A stretch of 36,233 nucleotides of DNA from Bacteroides sp. SM23_62 (GTDB lineage Bacteria; Bacteroidota; Bacteroidia; Bacteroidales; SM23-62). This document shows positions 25,021 through 34,985 of the stretch, in pieces. Numbering within the stretch: position 1 is the first letter of the stretch; each line of letters begins with the position of its first letter. Made by a program: the position numbers and the translations under genes. The stretch is from assembly GCA_001303955.1 (NCBI GenBank), contig LJUP01000012.1:1-36233 (forward strand), written 5' to 3'. Below the pieces are notes generated by a model. That model saw only the letters and a program-made list of their open reading frames with translations. It ran no database searches and had not been told where the DNA came from.

Positions 25021-27069
25021 ATGTTCATAATTGCAAGATCCTTTCTACTGGTTGGCCTCTTATTTTCTATCTCCGGAAATGCAGTCGCACAGAAAAACTG
25101 GAAGGAAATCATATCGGTTGAAGATTTATGTGAATCCTACCCTGAGACGATGAAAAATATGTTTGATGATTTCAACCTTAATTATCAGGGCCTTGAAAGA
25201 GTCAAAACGGCATTTAACAGTGGCAATATTGTGGATGCCTGCCATTATTTGTTAGCCTATTATAAAGATTGCAATACTGCACAACATTTAAGAAAAGAGC
25301 AACCTGCAAAAACAGACAATACCTTGGCCAGCGCGGACACAGTCCTAAATGATGTTTTTGTTATTCAGAATGTCAGGGGCCAGGTTCCCTACCGTGATGA
25401 TGGCCATCGCGACTGGTATTACAAAGGGCCAAACAATGACAGAGAATGGGCCTGGCTCTCAAACCGTCACAGCCAGATCAACAGTGTACTTACCACCTAT
25501 TTTAAAACAGGAAATCCTGAATATGCGAAATACATTGATTTGTTTTTACGGGATTTTATCATTGCAAGCATGCCTTATCCCGCTGTTAAAAGCAGAACTT
25601 CAGTATGGAGAGGTTTGGAAGTCTCATTCCGGGCGAAGGTCTGGTCGCGCATTTTTTATGGCCTGATAAACAGTGAATATTTATCCCCTTCCACTCAACT
25701 TTTGATTTTAAGCAGTCTGCCCGATCATGCGCATTATAATAGGCATTTCCATGGCGGTAATAATTGGTTGACCATGGAAATTTCAGCACTTGCAACCATA
25801 GCAACCGATTTTCCTGAGTATAAAGAATCCAATGAATGGCTTGAGTTTTCCATTGCCACAATGACAGAAAGCATGAAAGACCAGGTTTATCCCGATGGGG
25901 TGCAAACAGAACTCACGTCGCATTATCACAATGTTTCATTATATAATTTTGAATTATTCAAGATTATTTGTGACAATGCCAATAAAACGCTCCCTGAATT
26001 TTTCAACCGGACCATTGAGGATATGTATAGCTATTTGGCTCATGCTATGCGCCCCGATGGTTACCGTATTCTCAATAATGATGGCGATAGAGGTAGTGAC
26101 CGTGATATTGTTATAAGTGCTGCAAAGAAATTCAATCAACCTGAGTGGGAATACATTGCTACAAATGGTAAATCCGGAACTGAACCTTTACACGGGCCAT
26201 CCTATTTCTATCCCTGGGCAGGACAATTAATATCAAGAAGCGGATACGATGCAAACGCTCATTGGTCATTCTTTGATATCGGACCCTGGGGCAGCGGACA
26301 CCAGCATAATGATAAGTTACATATTTCCATATCTGCTTACGGCAGGGATCTGCTTGTGGATGCCGGGAGATTTGCATATACCGGAGATGTAGCTCAGAAA
26401 TTCAGGCCCTATGCACGTGGCAGTGCCGGTCATAATGTCATTCTGATTGACAGTAAGTGCCAGGATGCAGGTCCCACTCATGCCAAGGAACCACTGGATA
26501 TAAGCCACTTTAAAATAACGGATGATTTTGATTATGCTTCAGATTCATTTGATCGTTTTATGGATTTGGATGGAGAGGTAAAACATATCAGATCTGTTTT
26601 TTATGTCCGCGGGGAATTTTGGGTGGTGGTTGATAGAATAATCACCGATAGACCAAGAAAAATCGATGCGTTGTGGCATTGGCACCCGGCATGTTTGGTA
26701 GAGAAAGATAATGTAACTGTCAAAACCAATAACAGGGAAGGTAACCTGGCTGTTATTCCGGTTAGTCAACAAAAATTTGATATAAGATTTATTCAGGGTC
26801 AGGAAGAACCTGAGATACAGGGATGGTACAGTCCTGAGTACAATATATTTGAGCCAAATATTGCCAGTTACTACAGCACAAATATAAGTGAGAACAGTAC
26901 CATCGTATGGTTGCTTCTGCCTTCGGGAAAAAAGATACCAGAGATAGGGGCAGAAATCATATCTGAGAATGATAGCGAAGTCAAAATAAAGGTGAGATCA
27001 AAACAGCATAACTGGCAGCTTAATATCCCCTATACTGACAGTAGAGATGCAAAGTTGGCAAAGCATTGA
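25021..27069 (+). CDS. Heparinase II/III-like polysaccharide lyase
   Basis: A 682-residue secreted protein, signal peptide to NAVAQ (~24). The N-terminal half is an (alpha/alpha) toroid of the heparinase II/III N type (REWAWLSNRHSQI, RFxFHGGNNWLTME-like HFHGGNNWLTME at ~242-253). The probable catalytic His/Tyr pair lies in TSHYHNVSLYNFELF (~299-313). The C-terminal beta-sheet domain has the family hallmark SGHQHNDKLHISISAYGRD followed by LLVDAGRFAY. These enzymes (PL12/15/17/21 and relatives) cleave glycosaminoglycans or alginate by beta-elimination. The exact PL family is unresolved. Together with PL8 at 12.5 kb it argues for a uronate-rich substrate. The gene reads as intact. Confidence 0.88.
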   Translation: MFIIARSFLLVGLLFSISGNAVAQKNWKEIISVEDLCESYPETMKNMFDDFNLNYQGLERVKTAFNSGNIVDACHYLLAYYKDCNTAQHLRKEQPAKTDNTLASADTVLNDVFVIQNVRGQVPYRDDGHRDWYYKGPNNDREWAWLSNRHSQINSVLTTYFKTGNPEYAKYIDLFLRDFIIASMPYPAVKSRTSVWRGLEVSFRAKVWSRIFYGLINSEYLSPSTQLLILSSLPDHAHYNRHFHGGNNWLTMEISALATIATDFPEYKESNEWLEFSIATMTESMKDQVYPDGVQTELTSHYHNVSLYNFELFKIICDNANKTLPEFFNRTIEDMYSYLAHAMRPDGYRILNNDGDRGSDRDIVISAAKKFNQPEWEYIATNGKSGTEPLHGPSYFYPWAGQLISRSGYDANAHWSFFDIGPWGSGHQHNDKLHISISAYGRDLLVDAGRFAYTGDVAQKFRPYARGSAGHNVILIDSKCQDAGPTHAKEPLDISHFKITDDFDYASDSFDRFMDLDGEVKHIRSVFYVRGEFWVVVDRIITDRPRKIDALWHWHPACLVEKDNVTVKTNNREGNLAVIPVSQQKFDIRFIQGQEEPEIQGWYSPEYNIFEPNIASYYSTNISENSTIVWLLLPSGKKIPEIGAEIISENDSEVKIKVRSKQHNWQLNIPYTDSRDAKLAKH

Positions 27070-27110
27070 TGCTTACCGTGTGCTGAAACATCAAAACAGA
27101 ATTCACATAT

Positions 27111-28550
27111 ATGAGAAATTTAAGTCTGGTAATTGTTTTCACTTTTCTTACTGTATGTATCTTTGGGCAAATTGAAGAGCATGCTGTTGTTGACAGCATT
27201 TTTGCCGAATGGAATAAACCGGATGTTCCTGGTGGGGCATTGGGAATCATAAAAAATGGAGAGTTAATCTACGCCAGGGGATATGGAACAGGTGATCTGG
27301 AACATGACATCGCCATAGAGCCATCATCTGTCTTCTACACTGGATCTGTTTCAAAACAGTTTGTGACTTTCTGTGCTTTATTGCTTGAAGAACAGGGAAA
27401 ATTGAGTTTGGATGATAAAATTCAAAAGTTCCTGCCTGATTACCCCGAGTATGAAACACCCCTGACCATAAGACATTTTATACATCACACAAGTGGTGTT
27501 AGGGACTATTTCTCACTCATGTATCTTATGGGTAGGAATTATCTCGACCACATTAAACCAGATGAGGTTTATGAAATTATTAAAAGACAAAGTGTATTGA
27601 ATTTCTCTCCAGGAGAGCAATACATGTACAGCAACTCATGTTATTTCATGCTGGCCATGATCATTGAAAAAGCAGCTGGTCAATCACTGAAAGAATTCGC
27701 TGAGAAAAATATTTTTCAGCCTCTGGAGATGAACAACACCTTATTTTATGATGATAATACCGATATCATCAAAAATCGTGTCTTCAGCTATGCCAAGTCG
27801 GCAGATGAAGATAGATTCGATAACCTGATAATGAGATTTGATCTTGTTGGATCCGGTGGTATGTATTCCAGCGTTGAAGACCTGTACTTGTGGGACCAGA
27901 ACTTTTACAATAATAAATTGGGAAGGGGCGGGCAGGAGATTATTCAGAAAATGCATGAAGAAGGAATTCTGAACAATGGAGAAAGCTGCGGCTATGCTTT
28001 TGCTTTGGATATTGGAACATACCATGGATTGAGAACAGTAGGCCATTCAGGGTCCCTTGCCGGCTATCGGGCTCAATTATTGAGATTTCCTGACCAGCAA
28101 TTTTCTGTTATTATACTGGCGAATCGGTCTGATGCTAACCCAGCAGAAAAGGCTTTAAAAATAGCGGATATATTTCTTCGGGATGACTTTATCAAGGAAG
28201 GCATAGCTGAGGAAATTGAACCTGAAATATATGAAAATGACCGGGAAGAAGTAGAAGTTGAATGGGATACCCCAAGCATCGCATTTGATGAATACGGTGG
28301 TAATTATTACAGTATTGAGCTGAATACTACTTATGAGTTATTTGTTGAGGATGAAGCTTTAAAAGTAAAGATTGGCCATTTTGAGCCAATAACCCTGGAA
28401 GCATATGATGTGGATCAGTTTACAGTTAAAGGAGAGGAACTTCTATTTCGGTTCAGGAGAGATGCAAAGCATATAATCGGGTTTGAACTTGATGCCGGGA
28501 GCATAAAAAACTTAATGTTTATAAAGGAATATATCTCAGCGGTCAAATGA
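27111..28550 (+). CDS. Beta-lactamase-fold serine hydrolase with C-terminal lipocalin-like domain
   Basis: A 479-residue secreted protein (signal to CIFGQ). Class C/PBP-like motifs are Ser79-x-x-Lys82 in TGSVSKQF, Tyr173-Ser-Asn175 in YMYSNSCYF, and HSGSLAGYRAQL (~310) in place of KTG. The last ~100 residues (YGGNYYSIELNTTYELF and onward) form a beta domain seen in many beta-lactamase-family esterases and peptidases. It is likely an esterase or D-aminopeptidase of unknown substrate; true beta-lactamase activity is not implied. It is the first of three relatives within 8 kb. Confidence 0.9.
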   Translation: MRNLSLVIVFTFLTVCIFGQIEEHAVVDSIFAEWNKPDVPGGALGIIKNGELIYARGYGTGDLEHDIAIEPSSVFYTGSVSKQFVTFCALLLEEQGKLSLDDKIQKFLPDYPEYETPLTIRHFIHHTSGVRDYFSLMYLMGRNYLDHIKPDEVYEIIKRQSVLNFSPGEQYMYSNSCYFMLAMIIEKAAGQSLKEFAEKNIFQPLEMNNTLFYDDNTDIIKNRVFSYAKSADEDRFDNLIMRFDLVGSGGMYSSVEDLYLWDQNFYNNKLGRGGQEIIQKMHEEGILNNGESCGYAFALDIGTYHGLRTVGHSGSLAGYRAQLLRFPDQQFSVIILANRSDANPAEKALKIADIFLRDDFIKEGIAEEIEPEIYENDREEVEVEWDTPSIAFDEYGGNYYSIELNTTYELFVEDEALKVKIGHFEPITLEAYDVDQFTVKGEELLFRFRRDAKHIIGFELDAGSIKNLMFIKEYISAVK

Positions 28551-28628
28551 TAAACACCATTATTTCAGGTGTTTGTACATTGTTATTCTTCCTTTTCTGT
28601 GAATTTATCTTTTATAAGAAACCATACG

Positions 28629-29501
28629 ATGAAAGACATAATAAATGGCTTAAAGTATTTCGATATTGTTCAAAGGAATATCGGAATATTTACCAAAGAA
28701 GAACAACTTAAACTCAAAAATAGTACAGTATTGATTACTGGAACCGGAGGGATTGGAGGCCCATTAGCAGAAGTGTTAGTACGGATGGGAATCGGTAAAT
28801 TAATACTTGCTGAATTTGACTCATACTCAGTATCGAATTTAAACAGGCAACTTCCTTCAACCGTAGAAGATATTGGAAAACATAAAGCCAAAGTCTTGGA
28901 ATCCCATCTAAAAAAAATTCATCCTTATTCAGAGATTGTGGTTATCCCGGAAGGAGTAACAAAGAATAATGTCGATAAACTGGTAAAACAGAGCGATGTA
29001 GTATTACAGCTAATGGACAGTGCCATGACAATGGTATTACAGGAAGCATTGAAGAGGAATAATAAAATAGGTTTTACAAGTGTGCCCTTATTAAATGAAA
29101 TAATATTTGTTTCCTTTCCTCCAAAAGGAACTTATTTTAGGGATATATACCCGTACGAAATTGATGAAAGAAATATCGACAAAAGTAATGATGATTATCG
29201 CACCTTTGCTGAAGTTATGTCCAGAAAGAAACTCTTAGTAAATGACTACTTTCCTGTAATATGTGCTGGTACATTTGTTTCTACAGGAATGTTGGCTTAT
29301 CAGGTTGCTTACTATCTGGTTGGTGAAAAAATCATTTTTCCAGCATTCCCAGCACATGCTTTACTTGACACCCATAAAATGAAACTACATGTAAAATATA
29401 AATATTTAAAATATTTTTATAATACTATTTTATCCGTATCATTTATTAAACGCCTGATATTAAGATCTATAAAAAGAAAAATAGAAAGAAAAATCAAGTA
29501 A
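28629..29501 (+). CDS. ThiF/HesA/MoeB-type E1-like adenylyltransferase
   Basis: I choose ATG 28629 (MKDIINGLKYFDIVQRNIG), a normal E1-like start; the earlier frame opening at 28569 reads as untranslated sequence. The protein has 290 residues. The nucleotide site is GTGGIGG (38-44), Asp64 in AEFDSYSVSNLNRQ, and the Asn/Arg pair in NLNRQ (70-74). DVVLQLMDS is the usual following strand. The family activates the C-terminal carboxylate of a ubiquitin-like or RiPP peptide by adenylation. A zinc-binding CxxC pair is not evident; Cys in FPVICAGTF is the most obvious catalytic candidate. The C-terminus is strongly basic. No sulfur carrier, ubiquitin-like protein, JAB peptidase or nucleotide cyclase gene is nearby, so the partner is unknown. 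Confidence 0.85.
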   Translation: MKDIINGLKYFDIVQRNIGIFTKEEQLKLKNSTVLITGTGGIGGPLAEVLVRMGIGKLILAEFDSYSVSNLNRQLPSTVEDIGKHKAKVLESHLKKIHPYSEIVVIPEGVTKNNVDKLVKQSDVVLQLMDSAMTMVLQEALKRNNKIGFTSVPLLNEIIFVSFPPKGTYFRDIYPYEIDERNIDKSNDDYRTFAEVMSRKKLLVNDYFPVICAGTFVSTGMLAYQVAYYLVGEKIIFPAFPAHALLDTHKMKLHVKYKYLKYFYNTILSVSFIKRLILRSIKRKIERKIK

Positions 29502-29607
29502 TCTGTTCACAAAAACTGCCTGACTTAAAACAGTATTATTGAAATAAATGCTGACGCTTGTCAACGCACAACGGTGTGTATATGAAACGTTCTGTGGCAT
29601 TTAAAAA

Positions 29608-31791
29608 ATGATAAACATGCAGAAGATATTTGGTTCATTCTTAATCGTATTTGTTAGTACTGTCAGTATTGCCCAGCATAACCAGGACCTGCCATTGATT
29701 GATATTTCGCAGGAAACCCATCGTCATGTTGTAATAGCTGCCGGAACTGAGGATATTTATCAGGGGCATCCTACGACTGTATTAATGGAAGACAAAAGAA
29801 CCATTTTTTGTGTCTGGAGTATCGGTCATGGAGGCCCTGCGGGACCCATGGCGGTTAGCCGGAACGGTGGAATAACATGGGAGAGAATAGATGATCGCTT
29901 ACCGGCAGGATTTAAAAACCATATTAACTGTCCGAGCATTTACAGGCTGATGGATATGAATACCGGCATTGTCAGGCTTTGGGTTTTTTCAGCACAACCC
30001 AATATGCCGAGAATCATGAGCGAGGATGGTGGAAGAACGTGGACTGAATTGCCTCCCCTGGGTTTTGAATGTGTGATGACCTTCAGTAGCATTATCAGGT
30101 TATCGGATGGGAATTACCTAGGATTCTATCACCGAAGAAAGGACTCAACACTGGTTGTTCTGCAAACAAAGACAAATGATGGAGGATTGACCTGGTCAGC
30201 ACCCAGGGTTGTCACCGATGTTGTCGGCAAAAAACCTTGTGAGCCTTTTGTATTTCGTTCCCCCAGCAACAAGGAATTGTGCTGTTTGATGAGAGAGAAT
30301 ACACATACGGGAAAAAGCCTTATGATGTTCAGTCCTGATGAGGGTGAATCCTGGGGTGATCCCGTTGACACACCCTGGGGTTTATCAGGAGACAGGCATA
30401 TGGGATTGTACACCAAAGATGGACGTCTGATAATTGCCTTCCGGGATATGGCTCCCAACAGTCCCACCAGGGGACATTTTGTTGCATGGGTCGGCACCTA
30501 TGAGGATATTAAAAATAGTAACCCCGGGGAATACCGGGTGAAGCTGCTACACAGCTATGCAGGAAGAGACTGCGGTTACCCCGGCATGGAACTGTTGCCG
30601 GATGGCACCATTATCGCAACAACATATATCAAATACAGGGATGATAGCTGCAAACATTCTTTGGTCAGTACGCGATTCAATATACGGGAAACAGATGCCA
30701 AAAACGCCAAATACCTATTGGATCATAGTAAATTGAAAGATGAAAAGCCGCTTTTCCATACCCAGGTACTTTACAGATCAGATACCCCTGGGTCAGCCAG
30801 GGGACCCCACATCATAGTTTCTCCGGATGGGACCATCCTGGCTTTTGGCCGGGGGTGCAGCTCCATCAGAAAAAGCAGGGACAAGGGTAAAACCTGGTCC
30901 CCTGAAGAAGACCTTGGATTCAAGGGGCAGAATGTGATCATTGATGATGTAACAGGTGATATATTGATCATTTCTCCTGATAAGGGAAATCCATGCCTCT
31001 ACAGAAGCAGTGATAACGGCAATAAATGGGAAAGGGAAGCCATTGCAATCAGACGCAATACCATGAGGCATGGGACGGGGGATGTCCCGATAAACATAGC
31101 TTCCATGGAGACCGGTATCACCCTGAAATATGGAGAGCATAAAGGACGATTGCTCATTGCCGGGCGAATCCAGCCGCCATTGGGGAATAATGACCAGGAA
31201 TACTGGATGTATAATTATAATACCGCCATGTTCAGTGATGACCGCGGTAAAACATGGCAGGTAAGTGAAGGCATTATGAGTGGCACCGGTGAAGCGGCCC
31301 TGGTGGAATTGTCTGACGGCAGGATTTATTACAACTCCAGATCTCATATGTCCATTGACCACAGGCGACGGCTCGCATGGAGTTACGATGGAGGATACAG
31401 GTTTGTGGACTGGCATGTATCTGATGATCTCTTTGAAATTGGCGAACCATTCTATTTCAAGTATGCAACCAGGCCAAGTTACGGATGCAGAGCCGGGCTG
31501 GTGCGTATGCCGGACGGCATGATTCCTGCAAATGATGTATTGGTCTACAGTTCACCGGATTGGACAGGAGGATGGCGTTATCAAATGACCGTCTGGGCTT
31601 CCTTTAACGGATCTGCCACATGGCCTGTTAAACGTCTCATAGATGCGAACCTCAGTGCCTATTCATCTTTGGCAGTGGATAAGGATGGAACGGTCTACTT
31701 ACTTTATGAGGGTGGAGAAAATCAGCTGTATGATGAAACCAGTGTGGCCGTATTTAATCTAAAGTGGTTACTTGAAGGAGAAGAGTACTGA
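29608..31791 (+). CDS. Tandem sialidase-like (GH33-type) double beta-propeller
   Basis: A 727-residue secreted protein (signal to TVSIAQ; alternative ATG 29617). Two sialidase-fold propellers lie end to end. The first (~30-385) has Asp boxes [24 protein letters not shown] and SPDEGESW. The second (~395-727) has [16 protein letters not shown] and SDDRGKTW, plus [19 protein letters not shown] with [12 protein letters not shown], close to GH33 exo-sialidases. Sialidases remove terminal nonulosonic acids using an Arg triad, a Tyr/Glu pair and an Asp. I cannot assign all of these by eye, and the N-terminal propeller may be non-catalytic. It would act outside the cell on acidic glycan caps. Confidence 0.85.
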   Translation: MINMQKIFGSFLIVFVSTVSIAQHNQDLPLIDISQETHRHVVIAAGTEDIYQGHPTTVLMEDKRTIFCVWSIGHGGPAGPMAVSRNGGITWERIDDRLPAGFKNHINCPSIYRLMDMNTGIVRLWVFSAQPNMPRIMSEDGGRTWTELPPLGFECVMTFSSIIRLSDGNYLGFYHRRKDSTLVVLQTKTNDGGLTWSAPRVVTDVVGKKPCEPFVFRSPSNKELCCLMRENTHTGKSLMMFSPDEGESWGDPVDTPWGLSGDRHMGLYTKDGRLIIAFRDMAPNSPTRGHFVAWVGTYEDIKNSNPGEYRVKLLHSYAGRDCGYPGMELLPDGTIIATTYIKYRDDSCKHSLVSTRFNIRETDAKNAKYLLDHSKLKDEKPLFHTQVLYRSDTPGSARGPHIIVSPDGTILAFGRGCSSIRKSRDKGKTWSPEEDLGFKGQNVIIDDVTGDILIISPDKGNPCLYRSSDNGNKWEREAIAIRRNTMRHGTGDVPINIASMETGITLKYGEHKGRLLIAGRIQPPLGNNDQEYWMYNYNTAMFSDDRGKTWQVSEGIMSGTGEAALVELSDGRIYYNSRSHMSIDHRRRLAWSYDGGYRFVDWHVSDDLFEIGEPFYFKYATRPSYGCRAGLVRMPDGMIPANDVLVYSSPDWTGGWRYQMTVWASFNGSATWPVKRLIDANLSAYSSLAVDKDGTVYLLYEGGENQLYDETSVAVFNLKWLLEGEEY

Positions 31792-31869
31792 TCTCGAATC
31801 AGAGATCCTTATTTGGCATTCAATAGAAAAACTCCTATTATAGTTGGTTATCAGTAATTATTCATAAAA

Positions 31870-33384
31870 ATGAAAAGGATCCTGAAAAGACAACATTGCC
31901 TTATCTTTGAAATTGCCCTAATACTTTTAATAAATCCTGTAAATTCATTTTCGAAGGATATTTTATTTGGTGATGCCGGGGTAACGGACACCGTGGTAAG
32001 TGAAATCGTAAATGATTTTCTTTCAGCAGTCAATGCTGGTGAGAGAAAGACCATGCAGGATTTTATCTTGATGCATTATGACCAGAATGCTCTCAAGAGA
32101 ATCCCATTGTTCGCGGTGGTAAATTTAAACCTTGGATTTTATTACGAAACAGGAGGATTGGGTTATGAATTGCTCGATATACTTCCATCAGAAGAAAATC
32201 TGATTTCAGCCGAACTATACAATGAATTAACGGATGCTAAATTGATTTTAAAAATTCCAACCTCAGGTGCCCCACTTCATAAAATCAACAGGTTCATTAC
32301 GACTGAATTAATGTCAGCCTCAACCAAAGAAAGACAAATGAAGCAGTTAAGCGACGATGAAATTATCATACGAATACAAAAATGCTTAAAAAAACTTGAT
32401 GAGGATGAAGAGTTTTCCGGTACTGTACTCGTTGCTAAAAATGGAAAGATACTTTTGGAAGAAGCCATCGGCATGGCGAGCAAATCCTATGAAGTACCCA
32501 ATAAAATAGATACTAAATTTAATATCGCTTCAGTAGGAAAGATGTTTACCGGTGTGGCTGTTACACAACTGGCTGAGCAAGGAAGGCTGTCATTCGATGA
32601 CCCTATTAATAAATATGTATCAACCGAGTGGTTAAGTCCGGAATTAAGCGAAAAAATACAAATTAAACATTTATTAACTCACACATCAGGTCTTGGAGAC
32701 TATTTTCGAGATGCATATACCCAATGTAAAATACATTTCTTTAGAGACCTGGAGGATTACAAATCATTGATTGTTGATGATACGCTGATTTTTGAACCGG
32801 GAACAAGATTTTCGTATAGCAACACGGGCATGTTACTCCTGGGAGTAGTTATTGAAAAAGTCACCAATGAAAAATACTTCAATTATTTGAGAAAGAACCT
32901 CTTTGAACCCGCTGGAATGATCAATACGGATGGTTTTGATAAAGACAGCCCGGTTATAAACAGAGCTACCGGGTATTCCAAGGTATATGAAAATGGTGAT
33001 GTAAAATGGAATAATCATCAGTTTACCCGAATAATGAGGGGCAGCCCATCCGGAGGTATTTATTCAACGGTTGAAGACCTGTTGAGATTTGATATTGCAT
33101 TAAGGTCAAACAAATTGTTGTCAAATGAATATATGGAAATATTATTGAAAGGAAGACCGGAATTAAACGCTTCTTTTCACGGATATGGTTTCTTTCATTC
33201 TAATGGCGTTGCAGGCCGCGAAGCATCACACAGCGGTGATGGTCAGGGTATGAACTGTCATTTCAAAATGTTTCTTGACTCAGGATATACATATGCCGTA
33301 CTTGCAAATTACAGCCAGCCATCAGCAAATATTGTGGCAAATGTAATTGATCAATTAATTTCAGGCAGTGTTGTAACAAAATAA
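31870..33384 (+). CDS. Beta-lactamase-fold serine hydrolase with N-terminal NTF2-like domain
   Basis: A 504-residue secreted protein with an N-terminal hydrophobic signal (IFEIALILLINPVNSFS). Residues ~40-150 look like a small NTF2/DUF3887-like domain (FLSAVNAGERKTMQDFI). The catalytic domain has Ser221-x-x-Lys224 (ASVGKMF), LLTHTSGLGDYF, YSNTGMLLLG and SHSGDGQGMN near the end. This arrangement is common in Bacteroidota periplasmic esterases or peptidases of unknown substrate. It lies 78 bases after the sialidase and 65 bases before the third relative, so the three genes may share a transcript. Confidence 0.88.
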   Translation: MKRILKRQHCLIFEIALILLINPVNSFSKDILFGDAGVTDTVVSEIVNDFLSAVNAGERKTMQDFILMHYDQNALKRIPLFAVVNLNLGFYYETGGLGYELLDILPSEENLISAELYNELTDAKLILKIPTSGAPLHKINRFITTELMSASTKERQMKQLSDDEIIIRIQKCLKKLDEDEEFSGTVLVAKNGKILLEEAIGMASKSYEVPNKIDTKFNIASVGKMFTGVAVTQLAEQGRLSFDDPINKYVSTEWLSPELSEKIQIKHLLTHTSGLGDYFRDAYTQCKIHFFRDLEDYKSLIVDDTLIFEPGTRFSYSNTGMLLLGVVIEKVTNEKYFNYLRKNLFEPAGMINTDGFDKDSPVINRATGYSKVYENGDVKWNNHQFTRIMRGSPSGGIYSTVEDLLRFDIALRSNKLLSNEYMEILLKGRPELNASFHGYGFFHSNGVAGREASHSGDGQGMNCHFKMFLDSGYTYAVLANYSQPSANIVANVIDQLISGSVVTK

Positions 33385-33449
33385 TCTTACATACAATTTG
33401 ACGGCGAATGAATAGGGAGATATACTTCATTTTTACGGTTAACTAAGTC

Positions 33450-34985
33450 ATGTATGTATTGAAACCGATATCATTGATTCTTCTCACAACAATCAGCTTT
33501 ACCGGGTGTCATCACAAAAATGATGTCGCGTATACTTCTTCCGATACCTGGCGACCATCATATTATGTTTCAATAGATGGTTTGTGGAGATGCACTCCGG
33601 AAACATCCCTGAAATTCCCGAACGGCTCGTTGGAACCAGTAATCAAAATCAGCGGAGCCATATACAGAAATTTGACAGTCCAGGGTTGTTTTTTATGGGA
33701 CAGCCGTTATTATGATGAATGGGAATTGTCTGATATACAGTTTGATGACTCAACAAACCAGCTGACGGTGATAGATGGCAACGGAAATAAATATGCCGGC
33801 GTCGTGGATGAGAATATGCGAACAATCATCGGATATGTTTATTCAAATGATCCAAACAACAGTGTTCCGGAAGACAAGCTTGACTTTATCCGGGCTGATT
33901 CGATTCATGCAACCCGACTGTTTATGCCTCGCATTCCTGATTTAAATGGAAGTATAAAATATGTTTACCACCAACCCGAGCAAAATGAAGATGGCTGGCA
34001 ATCTGCCCCTATTTTTCAGTTTACCACTGACTCCGCAGCTATCTATGACCTGATGTCAAGGCTGATCAGGCAGGATTACGGGCATTTGGAATCCTTGATC
34101 ATTATCAAGGATGGGAGACTCATACTGGAAGAATATTTTTATGGTTATGACCGTTCACAAATTCATAACATACATTCCTGCACCAAGAGTATTACTTCTT
34201 TGCTTCTTGGCATAGCCCTGGAGGGTCATGATTCCATGAATGTCGACCAATCCATATTCACTTTTCTCCCACAATATGATTCTTTAAAAACTGAAGAAAA
34301 TGAACAGATCACCCTGAAACATATTTTAACGATGACAGCTGGATTTCTTGAGGAAGAAGATCTTGAGGAACATGAGACCGATGATCTGTTTCAATATATC
34401 CTCAGCCTGCCCCTGGTGTCGAAACCTGGTGAGAAATTCAAATACAGTAATGACTGCTCTAATCTTCTCGGAGGCATCATTTACTCACTTGAGGGTAAGC
34501 AAGTGGACGCCTATGCTGAAGAAAACCTCTTTGGTCCACTGGGTATCTCACATTATTACTGGGAATCTGAGAATGGTGTACCTCACTGTCACAGCGATCT
34601 GCATTTACTCCCCAGGGACATTGCCAAGATCGGTCTGTTGGTCCTGAATGATGGGAAGTGGCGGAACAGACAGGTCGTTCCAAAAAAATGGATTTATGAA
34701 TCTACAAAGCCTCATGTACAGGAAAGTATTTATTATGATTATGGTTATCACTGGTGGCACCGTTCAAAGGAAAATATGCCCTGGTGGGAAAGATCGGATA
34801 TGGGAACGAGGGATGAGAAGGATAAGATAATAGCACTGGGATATGGTGGTCAATACATTGTGATCATCAGGGATCTGAACATGGTTGTGGTGACCACCGC
34901 ATCGGATTATGGCAATGGCAGGAAAGCACGAAGTAAAATCCCCATGGTGGTAGAAGAGATTATTCCCATCTTTCTGGAGATATGA
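33450..34985 (+). CDS. Beta-lactamase-fold serine hydrolase lipoprotein with N-terminal beta domain
   Basis: A 511-residue lipoprotein (lipobox SFTGC, Cys20). Residues ~35-150 form an all-beta domain of unclear type (DGLWRCTPE, TVIDGNGNKYAG). The catalytic domain begins near 195 and has Ser243-x-x-Lys246 (HSCTKSIT), LTMTAGFLEEE, YSNDCSNLLGG and GYGGQYIVI in the KTG position. It resembles EstB/6-aminohexanoate-oligomer-hydrolase-like proteins in its C-terminal half. It is probably anchored to the outer membrane; the substrate is unknown. It is intact and at the end of the plus-strand block, with a degraded minus-strand gene abutting it. Confidence 0.88.
   Translation: MYVLKPISLILLTTISFTGCHHKNDVAYTSSDTWRPSYYVSIDGLWRCTPETSLKFPNGSLEPVIKISGAIYRNLTVQGCFLWDSRYYDEWELSDIQFDDSTNQLTVIDGNGNKYAGVVDENMRTIIGYVYSNDPNNSVPEDKLDFIRADSIHATRLFMPRIPDLNGSIKYVYHQPEQNEDGWQSAPIFQFTTDSAAIYDLMSRLIRQDYGHLESLIIIKDGRLILEEYFYGYDRSQIHNIHSCTKSITSLLLGIALEGHDSMNVDQSIFTFLPQYDSLKTEENEQITLKHILTMTAGFLEEEDLEEHETDDLFQYILSLPLVSKPGEKFKYSNDCSNLLGGIIYSLEGKQVDAYAEENLFGPLGISHYYWESENGVPHCHSDLHLLPRDIAKIGLLVLNDGKWRNRQVVPKKWIYESTKPHVQESIYYDYGYHWWHRSKENMPWWERSDMGTRDEKDKIIALGYGGQYIVIIRDLNMVVVTTASDYGNGRKARSKIPMVVEEIIPIFLEI

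Noticed and set aside
28569-29501. CBASS or Bil-type antiphage operon around the E1-like gene
   Set aside because: No cyclase, E2, JAB or ubiquitin-like gene and no effector in the neighbouring 3 kb on either side.
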